From: Streptococcus parapneumoniae
Lineage (GTDB): Bacteria > Bacillota > Bacilli > Lactobacillales > Streptococcaceae
Length of the DNA: 64,000 bases
Direction: 5' to 3'
NCBI RefSeq assembly: GCF_037076355.1
Contig: NZ_AP026968.1
Location: 884,501 to 948,500, forward strand
Shown: in pieces, positions 1 through 11,216 of the stretch
Layout of the letters: every line of letters begins with the position of its first letter
Position numbering within the stretch: the stretch's first letter is position 1
Notes under the pieces: generated by a model
The model's database searches: none
Seen by the model: only the letters and a program-made list of their open reading frames with translations
Told to the model about the DNA's origin: nothing
Translations under genes and position numbers: made by a program

Positions 1-141
1 TTGGTTAATATTCACATCAATGAGGAAAACCGTGAAGATATTCACGGGATTCTACAAATTTCATTTAAAAATGCTCAAGATTTAGAACGAGCCGAGCATC
101 TAATAACAGAAAATACAGACTATACAGTCGTCATCAAATAA
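1..141 (+). CDS. tyrA: Prephenate dehydrogenase, C-terminal end (partial)
   Basis: Open from the window edge to TAA at 139-141, giving 46 residues with the betaalphabeta pattern of an ACT domain end ([16 protein letters not shown]..., ending YTVVIK). In streptococci the gene just upstream of the YlbF-aroA-aroK-pheA block is tyrA, whose product carries a C-terminal ACT domain and makes 4-hydroxyphenylpyruvate from prephenate. The name rests on this context plus the short tail; the catalytic domain lies outside the window. The next gene starts 10 nt later, so the two are probably co-transcribed. Confidence 0.7.
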   Translation: MVNIHINEENREDIHGILQISFKNAQDLERAEHLITENTDYTVVIK

Positions 142-151
142 GGAGAAAATC

Positions 152-2330
<2,179 letters not shown>

Positions 2331-2334
<4 letters not shown>

Positions 2335-3179
2335 AAATTGCTTATCTAGGTCCCAAGGGATCATTTTCACACCACGTTGTGCAGACAGCTTTTCCTCATG
2401 AGGAATTGCAGGCCTTTGCCAACATTACAGATGTCATCAAGGCCTATGAGCAAGGCTTGGTGGACTATTCTGTGGTGCCAGTTGAAAATTCTATCGAAGG
2501 TAGTGTTCATGAAACCTTGGACTACCTTTTTCATCAGGCTCGCATCCAAGCAGTGGCAGAAATTGTTCAGCCTATTCATCAGCAGTTGATGGTGGTTCCA
2601 GGTCATAATAAGATTGAAAAGATTTTTTCACATCCACAGGCCTTGGCTCAAGGAAAGAAATTCATCGATGAACAATATCCAGAGGCCCAAATCGAGGTAA
2701 CAGCTAGTACAGCTTATGCTGCCCGTTTTATTTCCGAACATCCAGACCAGCCTTATGCAGCCATTGCACCAAGAAGTTCTACTGAGGAATATGGCTTGGA
2801 ACTGATTGCTGAGGATATTCAGGAAATGGAAGCCAATTTCACACGTTTCTGGGTTCTGGGATCTAAAGGTGTGGCTATTCCCTTGCAAGCACAAACTGAG
2901 AAAATGACTTTGGCCTTGACCTTACCTGACAACCTTCCAGGTGCACTTTATAAGGCACTGTCGACCTTTGCTTGGCGAGGAATTGACTTAACAAAAATTG
3001 AAAGTCGTCCACTCAAGACAGCACTGGGAGAATACTTTTTCATTATCGATGTGGACTATGCTGATAAGGGCCTGGTCCACTTTGCCCAAAAAGAATTAGA
3101 AGCCATCGGAATCCAGTATAAGGTTCTGGGTGCCTATCCTATTTATCCAATATCAGACCATGGAAAGGAGAGAAGATGA
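2331..3179 (+). CDS. pheA: Prephenate dehydratase
   Basis: 282 residues. It converts prephenate to phenylpyruvate for phenylalanine synthesis. Residues 1 to about 180 form the periplasmic-binding-like catalytic domain, with the diagnostic TRF motif (ANFTRFWVLG) near residue 170. An ACT domain follows with ESRP near 224, the usual phenylalanine-sensing element. There is no fused chorismate mutase; a separate AroQ-type mutase is encoded at 34465-34731. It overlaps aroK and the following LCP gene by 4 nt each. Confidence 0.95.
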
Positions 3180-4450
3180 GTAAAGAAAATCCTCTCAGTC
3201 ATCATGAAAAATTACGTTATGATTATTTGCTAAAAAATATTCACTATCTCAATGAGAGAGAAAAAAATGAGTTTGCCTATTTGCAAGAAAAGCTAACTCT
3301 TGCTAGGGTAAATAGTAGTTCCAGCTTGGAACAAGAAAGAGAAGAGCAGGTTGACTTACCAAGCTATGCGAACCGGAGTCGCTCACAATCCAAATCACAA
3401 GCACACTCTGCTCCTCCCAAAAAGAAAAGACGGAAGCTCCGTCTTAAACGCATTTTTATGGTGATTTTCTCTCTTCTAGTCTGTGTGGCTTTAGCCATGG
3501 TATTCATGTTTTTACGTGGTTATCAAGATGCTAGTGCAAAGAAAACTGCTGATGCCAAGGCAGCACAGGTTCAAGTCTTTAATGGTCAGGACACTAGAGA
3601 CGGGGTTAATATTTTGATCATGGGGACGGATGGTCGAATCGGCCAAAACAGTGCTGAGACGCGGACGGACTCTATTATGGTATTAAATGTTGGCGGCTCA
3701 GATAAGAAAATGAAGCTGGTCAGTTTCATGCGTGACAATTTGGTTTATATAGACGGTTACAGCCAAGTCATTAACGGTAGAAAACAGACGGATAATAAGT
3801 TAAACGTAGCCTACGAGTTAGGAGAACAAGAGGGACAAAAAGGGGCAGAAATGGTTCGCCAAGTCTTGAAAGATAATTTTGACTTGGACATTAAGTACTA
3901 TGCCTTGGTCGATTTTCAGGCCTTTGCAACAGCGATTGACACACTTTTCCCTGATGGGGTGACAATTGATGCTCAATTTTCAACATTGAATGGGCGTCCA
4001 CTAACAGAAGCTACAGTCGGAGATGATTTACACGCTACTGAGACTGAGTCTCCAACCCAGACTATTAAAGTCGGAAAACAGCAGATGAACGGTTCAACCT
4101 TGCTCAATTATGCTCGTTTCCGTGATGACGATGAGGCGGATTACGGCCGTACCAAAAGACAGCAGCAAGTTTTAACAGCAATTTTAGAGCAAATTAAAGA
4201 TCCCACTAAACTTTTCACTGGTTCTGAAGCTCTTGGAAAGGTTTTTGCTATGACCTCAACCAACGCACCCTATACTTTCCTCCTAACAAACGGTTTATCT
4301 GTTTTGGATGGAGCAAAAAATGGTATTGAAAAATTGACGATTCCAGAACTAGGTGACTGGGTAGATGCCTATGATGTTTATGGAGGCTTGGGCTTGCTGG
4401 TTGATCAAAACAAATATCAGAATAAATTGTCTCAGATGGGTTTGAGATAA
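3176..4450 (+). CDS. psr: LytR-CpsA-Psr (LCP) family cell wall ligase
   Basis: 424 residues. It has a long basic cytoplasmic N-terminus with a KKKRRKLRLKR patch, one membrane segment at about residues 93-115, and an extracellular LCP domain at about 145-345 that includes GTDGR, RTDSIMVL and RDNLV-type blocks. LCP enzymes transfer undecaprenyl-linked glycopolymers (teichoic acid, capsule) to peptidoglycan. Position after pheA and length match the pneumococcal Psr paralogue, as I remember it. It overlaps pheA by 4 nt and ends at a strong terminator. It may act on polymers made by the next operon, but that is inference. Confidence 0.88.
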   Translation: MSKENPLSHHEKLRYDYLLKNIHYLNEREKNEFAYLQEKLTLARVNSSSSLEQEREEQVDLPSYANRSRSQSKSQAHSAPPKKKRRKLRLKRIFMVIFSLLVCVALAMVFMFLRGYQDASAKKTADAKAAQVQVFNGQDTRDGVNILIMGTDGRIGQNSAETRTDSIMVLNVGGSDKKMKLVSFMRDNLVYIDGYSQVINGRKQTDNKLNVAYELGEQEGQKGAEMVRQVLKDNFDLDIKYYALVDFQAFATAIDTLFPDGVTIDAQFSTLNGRPLTEATVGDDLHATETESPTQTIKVGKQQMNGSTLLNYARFRDDDEADYGRTKRQQQVLTAILEQIKDPTKLFTGSEALGKVFAMTSTNAPYTFLLTNGLSVLDGAKNGIEKLTIPELGDWVDAYDVYGGLGLLVDQNKYQNKLSQMGLR

Positions 4451-4460
4451 GATAAGACAG

Positions 4461-4513
4461 AAAAATCAAAGCTTGAAGGCTATTTATCTAGCAGTCAGGC
4501 TTTGATTTTTTAC
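4461..4513 (+). terminator. Terminator of the aro-psr operon
   Basis: Perfect 12-bp arms AAAAATCAAAGC and GCTTTGATTTTT (4461-4472 and 4499-4510) with a T-rich end. The A-rich left arm makes it potentially bidirectional. Confidence 0.85.
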
Positions 4514-4543
4514 AGTCTGCAATAGATTTTCACCCCCTATTTG

Positions 4544-4552
4544 TGGTATAAT
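4544..4552 (+). promoter_or_regulatory. Promoter of the lic3-type teichoic acid operon
   Basis: TGGTATAAT is an extended -10 box 23 nt before the licD-like start. No strong -35 is visible. All genes to 10014 are tightly spaced behind it. Confidence 0.7.
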
Positions 4553-4575
4553 GAAACGATACGATAGAAAGAATA

Positions 4576-5421
4576 ATGAATAATATGACTGATTTAAAAG
4601 CAATTCAGGCTCGAAGTCTGGAGATGGCTGAATACTTTGTGGCCTTTTGCAAGGAGCATGATTTACTTTGTTATCTCTGTGGAGGGGGTGCTATTGGTGC
4701 CCTTCGAAACAAGGGTTTTATTCCTTGGGATGACGACCTAGACTTTTTTATGCCTCGTAAAGATTATGAGAAATTAGCAGAATTATGGCCTCGTTATGCA
4801 GATGAACGTTATTTCTTGTCAAAGAGTCACAAGGATTTTGTCGACCGCAATCTTTTTATTACAATTCGTGACAAGGAAACGACCTGTATCAAACCTTATC
4901 AACAGGATTTGGATTTGCCACATGGTCTGGCCTTGGATGTTTTGCCTTTGGATTATTATCCTAAAAATCCAGCTGAGCGGAAAAAACAGGTTCGTTGGGC
5001 ACTGATTTATTCACTCTTTTGTGCGCAAACTGTTCCGGAAAAGCATGGCGCACTTATGAAATGGGGAAGCCGCATTTTACTGGGTGTGACTCCAAAATCT
5101 CTCCGTTATCGCATTTGGAAAAAAGCTGAGAAAGAAATGACCAAGTATAGTCTGGATGAGAGCGATGGCATCACAGAATTATGCTCAGGTCCTGGCTACA
5201 TGAGAAACAAGTACCTAATCGCATCTTTTGAAGACAATCTTTTCTTACCATTTGAAGGGACAGAGATGCCTATTCCAGTTGGCTATGATGCCTATCTCAG
5301 CACTGCTTTTGGGGATTATATGACACCACCACCAGCAGACAAGCAAGTACCACATCATGATGCTGTCATCGCTGATATGGATAAGTCTTATACAGAATAC
5401 AAGGGAGAATATGGTGGCTAA
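4576..5421 (+). CDS. licD3: LicD family phosphotransferase (LicD3-type)
   Basis: 281 residues of the LicD/FKTN nucleotidyltransferase-like fold. The signature GGGAIGALRNKGFIPWDDD followed by LDFFM lies around residues 36-58, and the C-terminal GDYMTPPP motif matches the two LicD proteins at 58937-60551. LicD proteins put phosphocholine (or a similar phosphodiester group) on glycans. As first gene of a glycosyltransferase/polymerase operon it matches pneumococcal licD3. Its exact acceptor is not readable from sequence. The start has AGAAAG upstream; a second ATG three codons later is also possible. It overlaps the next gene by 11 nt. Confidence 0.85.
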   Translation: MNNMTDLKAIQARSLEMAEYFVAFCKEHDLLCYLCGGGAIGALRNKGFIPWDDDLDFFMPRKDYEKLAELWPRYADERYFLSKSHKDFVDRNLFITIRDKETTCIKPYQQDLDLPHGLALDVLPLDYYPKNPAERKKQVRWALIYSLFCAQTVPEKHGALMKWGSRILLGVTPKSLRYRIWKKAEKEMTKYSLDESDGITELCSGPGYMRNKYLIASFEDNLFLPFEGTEMPIPVGYDAYLSTAFGDYMTPPPADKQVPHHDAVIADMDKSYTEYKGEYGG

Positions 5422-6514
5422 GAAAAAAATCTTATTTTTTATGTGGTCTTTTTCTCTCGGGGGTGGAGCAGAGAAGATTCTGTCGACAATTGTTTCAAAT
5501 CTGGATCCAGAAAAGTATGATATTGATATTCTTGAAATGGAGCACTTTGACAAGGGATACGAATCTGTTCCCAAGCATGTAGGCATTTTAAAATCCCTTC
5601 AAGATTATCGCCAAGCTAGATGGTTACGAGCTTTTTTGTGGAGAATGAGAATTTATTTTCCAAGGCTGACTCGTCGCTTGCTTGTAAAAGATGACTATGA
5701 TGTTGAAGTTTCTTTTACCATTATGAATCCACCACTGTTGTTTTCTAAAAGAAAAGAAGTCAAGAAAATCTCTTGGATTCATGGAAGTATCGAAGAATTT
5801 CTTAAGGATAGCTCAAAAAGGAAATCACATAGACGCCAGTTGGATGCCGCGGATACTATTGTAGGGATTTCAAAAAAGACTAGTCATTCTATCAAGGAAG
5901 TCTATCCAGATTATGATTCGAAATTACGGACGGTCTACAATGGATATGATTTTAAGACTATTTTAGAAAAATCTCAAGAGAAGATCGATATCGAGATTGC
6001 ACCTCAAAGTATCTGTACTATCGGACGGATTGAGGAAAATAAGGGTTCTGACCGTGTAGTGGAAGTGATACGATTATTACACCAAGAGGGAAAAAACTAT
6101 CACCTTTACTTTATAGGTGCTGGTGGTATGGAAGAAGAACTGAAAAAACGAGTCAAAGAGTATGGGATTGAGGACTATGTACATTTCCTTGGTTATCAAA
6201 AAAATCCTTACCAGTATTTGTCTCAGATGAAGGTCCTCTTGTCTATGTCTAAACAAGAAGGTTTTCCTGGAGTGTATGTGGAAGCCTTGAGTCTGGGTCT
6301 TCCTTTTGTCTCTACGGATGTCGGAGGGGCTGAGGAATTATCCCAAGAAGGACGATTTGGACAAATCATTGAGAGCAATCAAGAGGCAGCTCAGGCAATT
6401 ACGAACTATATGACTTCTGCCTCAAACTTTGATGTCGATGAGGCTAGTCAATTCATTCAACAATTTACAATTGCCAAACAAATCGAACAAGTAGAAAAAC
6501 TATTAGAGGAGTAG
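5411..6514 (+). CDS. GT4-family glycosyltransferase
   Basis: 367 residues with a GT-B layout: N-terminal FSLGGGAEKIL block, linker, and C-terminal domain with IGRIEENKGSDRVVEVI and the EX7E-like EGFPGVYVEALSLGLPFVSTDVGG stretch in two parts. It transfers a nucleotide-activated sugar with retention. An upstream in-frame start at 5357 exists, but AAGGGAG at 5401-5407 serves 5411, which overlaps licD3 by 11 nt. It probably adds one sugar of the teichoic acid repeat on the membrane carrier; donor and acceptor cannot be read here. Confidence 0.87.
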   Translation: MVAKKKILFFMWSFSLGGGAEKILSTIVSNLDPEKYDIDILEMEHFDKGYESVPKHVGILKSLQDYRQARWLRAFLWRMRIYFPRLTRRLLVKDDYDVEVSFTIMNPPLLFSKRKEVKKISWIHGSIEEFLKDSSKRKSHRRQLDAADTIVGISKKTSHSIKEVYPDYDSKLRTVYNGYDFKTILEKSQEKIDIEIAPQSICTIGRIEENKGSDRVVEVIRLLHQEGKNYHLYFIGAGGMEEELKKRVKEYGIEDYVHFLGYQKNPYQYLSQMKVLLSMSKQEGFPGVYVEALSLGLPFVSTDVGGAEELSQEGRFGQIIESNQEAAQAITNYMTSASNFDVDEASQFIQQFTIAKQIEQVEKLLEE

Positions 6515-6515
6515 C

Positions 6516-7502
6516 ATGGAAACTGCATTAATTAGTGTGATTGTGCCAGTCTATAATGTGGCGCAGTACCTAGAAAAATCGATAGCTTCCATTCAGAAGC
6601 AGACCTATCAAAATCTGGAAATTATTCTTGTTGATGATGGTGCAACAGATGAAAGTGGTCGCTTGTGTGATTCAATCGCTGAACTAGATGACAGGGTGTC
6701 AGTACTTCATAAAAAGAATGAAGGATTGTCACAAGCACGAAATGATGGAATGAAGCAGGCTCAGGGGGATTATCTGATTTTTATTGACTCAGATGATTAT
6801 ATCCATCCAGAAATGATTCAGAGCTTATATGAGCAATTAGTTCAAGAAGATGCGGATGTTTCGAGCTGTGGTGTCATGAATGTCTATGCTAATGATGAAA
6901 GCCCACAGTCAGCCAATCAGGATGAGTATTTTGTCTGTGATTCTCAAACATTTCTAAAGGAATACCTCATAGGTGAAAAAATACCTGGAACGATTTGTAA
7001 TAAGCTAATCAAAAGAGAGATTGCAACTGCTCTATCCTTTCCTAAGGGATTGATTTACGAAGATGCCTATTATCATTTTGATTTGATCAAGTTGGCTAAG
7101 AAGTACGTGGTTAATACCAAACCCTATTATTACTATTTCCATAGAGGGGATAGTATTACGACCAAACCCTATGCAGAGAAGGATTTAGCCTATATTGATA
7201 TCTACCAAAAGTTTTACAATGAAGTTATGAAAAACTATCCTGATTTGAAAGAGGTCGCTTTTTTCAGATTGGCCTATGCCCACTTCTTTATTCTGGATAA
7301 GATGTTGCTAGATGATCAGTATAAACAGTTTGAAGCCTATTCTCAGATTCATCGTTTTTTAAAAGGCCATGCTCTTGCTATTGCTAGGAATCCAATTTTC
7401 CGTAAGGGGAGAAGAATTAGTGCTTTGGCCCTATTCATAAATATTTCCTTATACCGATTCTTATTACTGAAAAATATTGAAAAATCTAAAAAATTACATT
7501 AG
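6516..7502 (+). CDS. GT2-family glycosyltransferase
   Basis: 328 residues. It starts with the classical GT-A block ISVIVPVYNVAQYLEKS, then ILVDDGATDES, NEGLSQARNDG, and the metal-binding FIDSDDYI around residues 89-97. The C-terminal third is basic and hydrophobic and probably lies on the membrane. It starts 1 nt after the preceding stop, with AGAGGAG upstream. It is expected to be an inverting transferase building the teichoic acid repeat with its neighbour. Confidence 0.87.
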   Translation: METALISVIVPVYNVAQYLEKSIASIQKQTYQNLEIILVDDGATDESGRLCDSIAELDDRVSVLHKKNEGLSQARNDGMKQAQGDYLIFIDSDDYIHPEMIQSLYEQLVQEDADVSSCGVMNVYANDESPQSANQDEYFVCDSQTFLKEYLIGEKIPGTICNKLIKREIATALSFPKGLIYEDAYYHFDLIKLAKKYVVNTKPYYYYFHRGDSITTKPYAEKDLAYIDIYQKFYNEVMKNYPDLKEVAFFRLAYAHFFILDKMLLDDQYKQFEAYSQIHRFLKGHALAIARNPIFRKGRRISALALFINISLYRFLLLKNIEKSKKLH

Positions 7503-7517
7503 AACGGGGGTGAGCAA

Positions 7518-8987
7518 GTGATTGATGGAAAACGATTATTATTTAGTTTGACCATAGTCAGTTATGCCTTGACGCTAGTAAGTGGAATTGTGTATCTGTT
7601 TAATAATAACAATGTTAGCTTGCTTTCTACTTTATTGTTCTTACTGGTTAGTAGCTTAATTGCCTGCTGGAATGATATCAAGTATTACTTAATCCATTTT
7701 ATTTTCTATTTAACTATTTTTGTCTTTCTGGTATCAAGACCGACCATTGATTATTTTAGGGATGGCGCTCTGGATACCTATCATCCGATAGCCTATCGTT
7801 TTGCCTTTATAGTCGTCATGGTTTCGATTCTGGGCTTGACCACAGGAGGCGTCCTGGCTCGTTACTTCATAGCTAGGAAGAAAATAAAAGTAGCAAATAT
7901 AGGAAATTCTCTAAAAGAGGTTTATACCAAGCGGTTACGCTTTGTTTCGCTAGGAGTTTTTCTTCTCACCTATCCTTTCTATTTCATTCGGTTATTCGAA
8001 CGGCTCCTGTATCGCTTGCAGACTTCCTACTATGCCTACTATGCAAATTTTGAAAGTAAACTGCCTTATTTTACCTACATTTTGTCTACCTTTACGGTCT
8101 ATGCAATGTGTATGTATCTGGCAACCAAGCCAAAGAAATTGCAGGCCACAGCAGTGCTTGTCTCCTTTATTGCAGCTAATACCATTCATTTGGCAATCGG
8201 GACACGAAATCCCTTTATTTTAAGTATTCTATTTGCTTTTGTTTATTACTTTATGCGGGAGCAAACAGAAAAGGGAAAATGGATTGGGTTTAAAGAAAAG
8301 TTAGCGATTTTTGTAGGTTCTCCTATTCTCATGTTAGCGATGGGAGTGCTCAATTATGTGCGGGATAATGTCCAGGTTTCCCATACAGGTTTCTGGGATA
8401 TCCTGCTTGACTTTATCTATAAACAAGGGACTAGTTTTGGAGTTCTGGCTCGAGGTTTTCTATTTAACAGTAGCCTACCTTACAGAGATTTCCGTAATTT
8501 TACTTTTGGTCCTGTCCTTGATTATTTTGCAAGGGGAAGTTTGGGGGCCATTTTCGGAGGAAAAGCCTTTGAACATACAACCAATAGTGTGGAGCTAGCT
8601 ATTGATAGTAATAGTTATGCCCACAATTTGTCCTATCTTGTTTTGAACAAGGAATATTTAAAAGGACATGGTATCGGAAGTAGCTATATTATGGAGTTGT
8701 ATACCGACTATGGTATGATAGGAGTCTTTCTACTTAGTCTCTTGCTCGGTATGCTATTCATAGCCATGCTGCAAGTAGCCTATCGCTCAAGGACAATCTT
8801 ATTTGCCTTGTCCCTACTCATCTTGAATAATTTATTCTTTATGCCAAGAAGTAGCTTTTCAGAAAGTTTCTTCAATCTATTTACAATGCAATTCTGGGGA
8901 ATTGTTCTTGTGATTATATTTGTAGCAAAAATGCTTACAAAAGAGAACCAGTATCTACTCAACAAAGGAGAAAAAAATCATGTTTGA
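7518..8987 (+). CDS. Wzy-like glycan polymerase, candidate teichoic acid polymerase
   Basis: 489 residues, about 11-12 hydrophobic segments and a long polar loop around residues 260-390 (DNVQVSHTGFWD ... NSYAHNLSYLVLNKEY), the architecture of O-antigen/oligosaccharide repeat polymerases. The GTG start has GGGGGTGAG upstream. Pneumococcal teichoic acid is polymerised from lipid-linked repeats by a protein of this type; I recall the name TarP for the gene at this locus but have not verified it. Co-transcription with two glycosyltransferases and a Wzz-like protein supports the call. It overlaps the next gene by 8 nt. Confidence 0.8.
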   Translation: MIDGKRLLFSLTIVSYALTLVSGIVYLFNNNNVSLLSTLLFLLVSSLIACWNDIKYYLIHFIFYLTIFVFLVSRPTIDYFRDGALDTYHPIAYRFAFIVVMVSILGLTTGGVLARYFIARKKIKVANIGNSLKEVYTKRLRFVSLGVFLLTYPFYFIRLFERLLYRLQTSYYAYYANFESKLPYFTYILSTFTVYAMCMYLATKPKKLQATAVLVSFIAANTIHLAIGTRNPFILSILFAFVYYFMREQTEKGKWIGFKEKLAIFVGSPILMLAMGVLNYVRDNVQVSHTGFWDILLDFIYKQGTSFGVLARGFLFNSSLPYRDFRNFTFGPVLDYFARGSLGAIFGGKAFEHTTNSVELAIDSNSYAHNLSYLVLNKEYLKGHGIGSSYIMELYTDYGMIGVFLLSLLLGMLFIAMLQVAYRSRTILFALSLLILNNLFFMPRSSFSESFFNLFTMQFWGIVLVIIFVAKMLTKENQYLLNKGEKNHV

Positions 8988-10014
8988 ACATTATTCAGTA
9001 GCTGATTTATTTGCAAATCTTTACAAAAAACGAAAAGTAAATATTTTAGCTCTCATCGTTTTATTTGCTCTCATTGCTGTACCATTTACAATTAAAGCAG
9101 TTAGGAATAAAAACACTGTCAAAGATACAACAAGTTATTCAACTTATCTTAGCTATAAAATCACTCCTCCAGAAGATTCAGCTAAAACGATTTTGAATCA
9201 TCAAATTGGTGGTTATAGTGATTTTTATGGGAAATTGATTGATGGGAATTTGAATGGAGCTTATCTTTTCAATGATGTAGAACCCAGTGAGTTGAAAAAA
9301 ATTGCCAGTGAATTAGACACGACAGAAACAACCTTGAAAAATTCAACGAATGACTATTGGTGGAAAAAATTGACCGTCTACTATATGATTGACGATGCAG
9401 GGGTTGGTGTGAAAATTTTGACATCAAGTAAAGATGCCAATGACTTGTTAGAGCGAAAAATTGATGGATTGATTGAGAAATTTAAACACACTTATGCAAA
9501 TGTGAAAATTGAAAAATTGGAAACCATCAACTCTAAAGAATTGAATGCAAATGGTGAAACAGCGCTTGGCTTAAATGTGAAGAATCTGATTCTTCGTTTA
9601 GTTGTTATTGGAGTGGTTTGTGTGATTTTGGTTGTGATGGGAAATGTGTTAGTTTATCTCTTTAATCCAACAATCAATAGAGCAGGTGATTTTTATCAGT
9701 ATCAAATTGATTTTGTAACAGAGATTACAACAATTGCTAACCTAGCAGATGTTTTGTCATACAAAAATGCTGGACAGGAATTGACCATCGTTAGCTCAAA
9801 TAAAGCTATCCTAGATAAATTGAAACAGAGTCAAGAGGCTTTAAAAGGAATGCATTTTGTCGATTTACAGGATGTATCATCTCTTTTGGAAAGAGATACA
9901 GTCCTTCTTGTTGAAGAATATGGAGTAACTCGTTATAAGAAATTTGAGCAAAGTCTTCAAATTCTCAGAAACTTAAATCGTTCTATCCTCGGTGTAGCAA
10001 CCTTTAAACTATAA
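8980..10014 (+). CDS. Wzz-like polysaccharide co-polymerase protein
   Basis: 344 residues. It has an N-terminal cytoplasmic stretch, a first membrane segment near residues 20-38 (VNILALIVLFALIAVPFTI), an extracellular domain to about 200, a second membrane segment near 205-226 (LRLVVIGVVCVILVVMGNV), then a C-terminal cytoplasmic domain of about 115 residues. That is the two-TM chain-length-regulator topology, but the usual proline-rich motif before the second TM is not obvious and the C-terminus lacks a Walker motif and tyrosine tail. Overlap with the polymerase gene suggests the two act together. Function is inferred from topology and neighbours. Confidence 0.65.
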   Translation: MFEHYSVADLFANLYKKRKVNILALIVLFALIAVPFTIKAVRNKNTVKDTTSYSTYLSYKITPPEDSAKTILNHQIGGYSDFYGKLIDGNLNGAYLFNDVEPSELKKIASELDTTETTLKNSTNDYWWKKLTVYYMIDDAGVGVKILTSSKDANDLLERKIDGLIEKFKHTYANVKIEKLETINSKELNANGETALGLNVKNLILRLVVIGVVCVILVVMGNVLVYLFNPTINRAGDFYQYQIDFVTEITTIANLADVLSYKNAGQELTIVSSNKAILDKLKQSQEALKGMHFVDLQDVSSLLERDTVLLVEEYGVTRYKKFEQSLQILRNLNRSILGVATFKL

Positions 10015-10033
10015 GCTTTCTGATGTATTAGGT

Positions 10034-10072
10034 CTTCAAAGTTGGCTAAGAGCCGATTTTGAAGGCTTTTTC
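10034..10072 (+). terminator. Terminator of the lic3-type operon
   Basis: Two-part stem CTTCAAA...TTTGAAG enclosing GGCT-aag-AGCC, then GCTTTTTC. It begins 19 nt after the operon's last stop. Confidence 0.8.
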
Positions 10073-10096
10073 TATTTGTTAGCAGAAACTTTCTTT

Positions 10097-10212
10097 TATA
10101 CTCAATGAAAATCAAAAAGCAAACTAGGAAGCTAGCCGCAGGTTGCTCAAAACACTGTTTTGAGGTTGCAGATAGAGCTGACGTGGTTTGAAGAGATTTT
10201 CGAAGAGTATTA
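10097..10212 (-). repeat. BOX element 1 (shortened boxA)
   Basis: On the plus strand it begins TATACTCAATGAAAATC and ends TTTTCGAAGAGTATTA, so the boxA-to-boxC direction is minus. It has a boxC-like core (GAAGCTAGCCGCAGGTTGC) and one CAAAACACTGTTTTG hairpin. The part of boxA carrying the CTACGGCAAGGCGAC stretch is missing. It fills most of the 314-bp gap between the Wzz-like gene and mecA. Confidence 0.9.
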
Positions 10213-10291
10213 GAATCTTCTACAGAAGTTACCCTATGGAAAATCTATCCCGACAGAGGAGCCTTCTTTTGATAAAATCGTAAAAATCTAG

Positions 10292-10297
10292 TATAAT
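10292..10297 (+). promoter_or_regulatory. mecA promoter -10
   Basis: TATAAT lies 31 nt before the mecA start, with a GAGGT ribosome binding site at 10316-10320. The -35 is weak. Confidence 0.55.
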
Positions 10298-10328
10298 AGA
10301 TAGAACTGAAAGTATGAGGTTACTAGCA

Positions 10329-11066
10329 ATGAAAATGAAACAAATTAGTGATACAACTTTGAAAATCACGATGTCTTTAGAGGATTTGATGGATCGTGGC
10401 ATGGAGATTGCTGACTTTCTTGTTCCTCAAGAAAAAACAGAAGAGTTCTTTTATGCTATCTTGGATGAGTTAGAGATGCCTGATAGCTTTCTGGATACAG
10501 GCATGTTGAGCTTCCGTGTGACTCCAAAACCTGATAAGGTAGATGTCTTTGTAACCAAATCAAAGATTGATCAAAATCTAGATTTTGAAGACTTATCGGA
10601 TTTGCCAGATATGGAAGAATTGGCTCAAATGTCGCCAGATGAATTTATCAAAACCTTGGAAAAAAGCATCGCGGATAAAACTAAGGATGATATCGAAGCG
10701 ATTCAATCTCTAGAGCAGGTTGAAGCCAAGGAAGAAGAGCAGGAACAGGCTGAACAAGAAGCTGAGAGCAAGAAAGAGCCCTATATCTACTACATCCTTT
10801 CTTTTGCTAAGTTGGCTGACTTGGTAGCTTTTGCCCAGACAGTGACTTTTGAGATGGAAACTTCTGAACTCTACAAGATGAATGAGCGCTATTATTTGAC
10901 CATTTTAGTGGACATTGAAAATCATCCAAGTCCATATCCAGCATGGCTTTTGGCCCGTATGCGCGAGTTTGCGGATGATAGTGACATCAGTCGTTCAGTC
11001 TTGCAAGAGTATGGCCAAGTCTTGATGAATCACGATGCAGTACTTAATCTGCAAAAGATTGGATAA
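10329..11066 (+). CDS. mecA: Adapter protein MecA (ClpC/competence adapter)
   Basis: 245 residues. MecA family: an N-terminal substrate-binding region (MKMKQISDTTLKITMSLEDL), an acidic coiled linker near residues 130-150 rich in E and Q, and a C-terminal ClpC-binding domain (YYILSFAKLADLVAFAQ ... YGQVLMNHDAVLNLQKIG). MecA delivers substrates such as the competence sigma factor ComX to ClpC/ClpP. The start is 10329 because GAGGT sits 9 nt upstream; the in-frame ATG at 10314 overlaps that ribosome binding site. A terminator follows, so it is a single-gene unit. Confidence 0.93.
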   Translation: MKMKQISDTTLKITMSLEDLMDRGMEIADFLVPQEKTEEFFYAILDELEMPDSFLDTGMLSFRVTPKPDKVDVFVTKSKIDQNLDFEDLSDLPDMEELAQMSPDEFIKTLEKSIADKTKDDIEAIQSLEQVEAKEEEQEQAEQEAESKKEPYIYYILSFAKLADLVAFAQTVTFEMETSELYKMNERYYLTILVDIENHPSPYPAWLLARMREFADDSDISRSVLQEYGQVLMNHDAVLNLQKIG

Positions 11067-11103
11067 TCATTTCTGGAAAGCTATTTTCAGATTTTAAGGA
11101 GAG

Positions 11104-11130
11104 CGAATCGTCTGATTCGTTTTTTCTTTT
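11104..11130 (+). terminator. mecA terminator
   Basis: CGAATC-gtct-GATTCG followed by TTTTTTCTTTT. Confidence 0.8.
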
Positions 11131-11179
11131 TATACTGAAATAGTGATTTACTATAATAGGAATTTTCACAAAATTCTGT

Positions 11180-11185
11180 TATAAT
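11180..11185 (+). promoter_or_regulatory. hom-thrB promoter -10
   Basis: TATAAT (in TTATAATGG) 31 nt before the hom start. A small inverted repeat AATTTTCACAAAATT lies just upstream (11161-11175) and could be an operator; that is a guess. Confidence 0.5.
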
Positions 11186-11216
11186 GGCTATATTAGAAAA
11201 TTTCGAGGAGACAAAC

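Noticed and set aside
4576-10072. Capsule biosynthesis locus
   Set aside because: No wzg/wzh/wzd/wze genes or priming transferase are present; the LicD-like first gene and context fit the teichoic acid lic3-type operon better.
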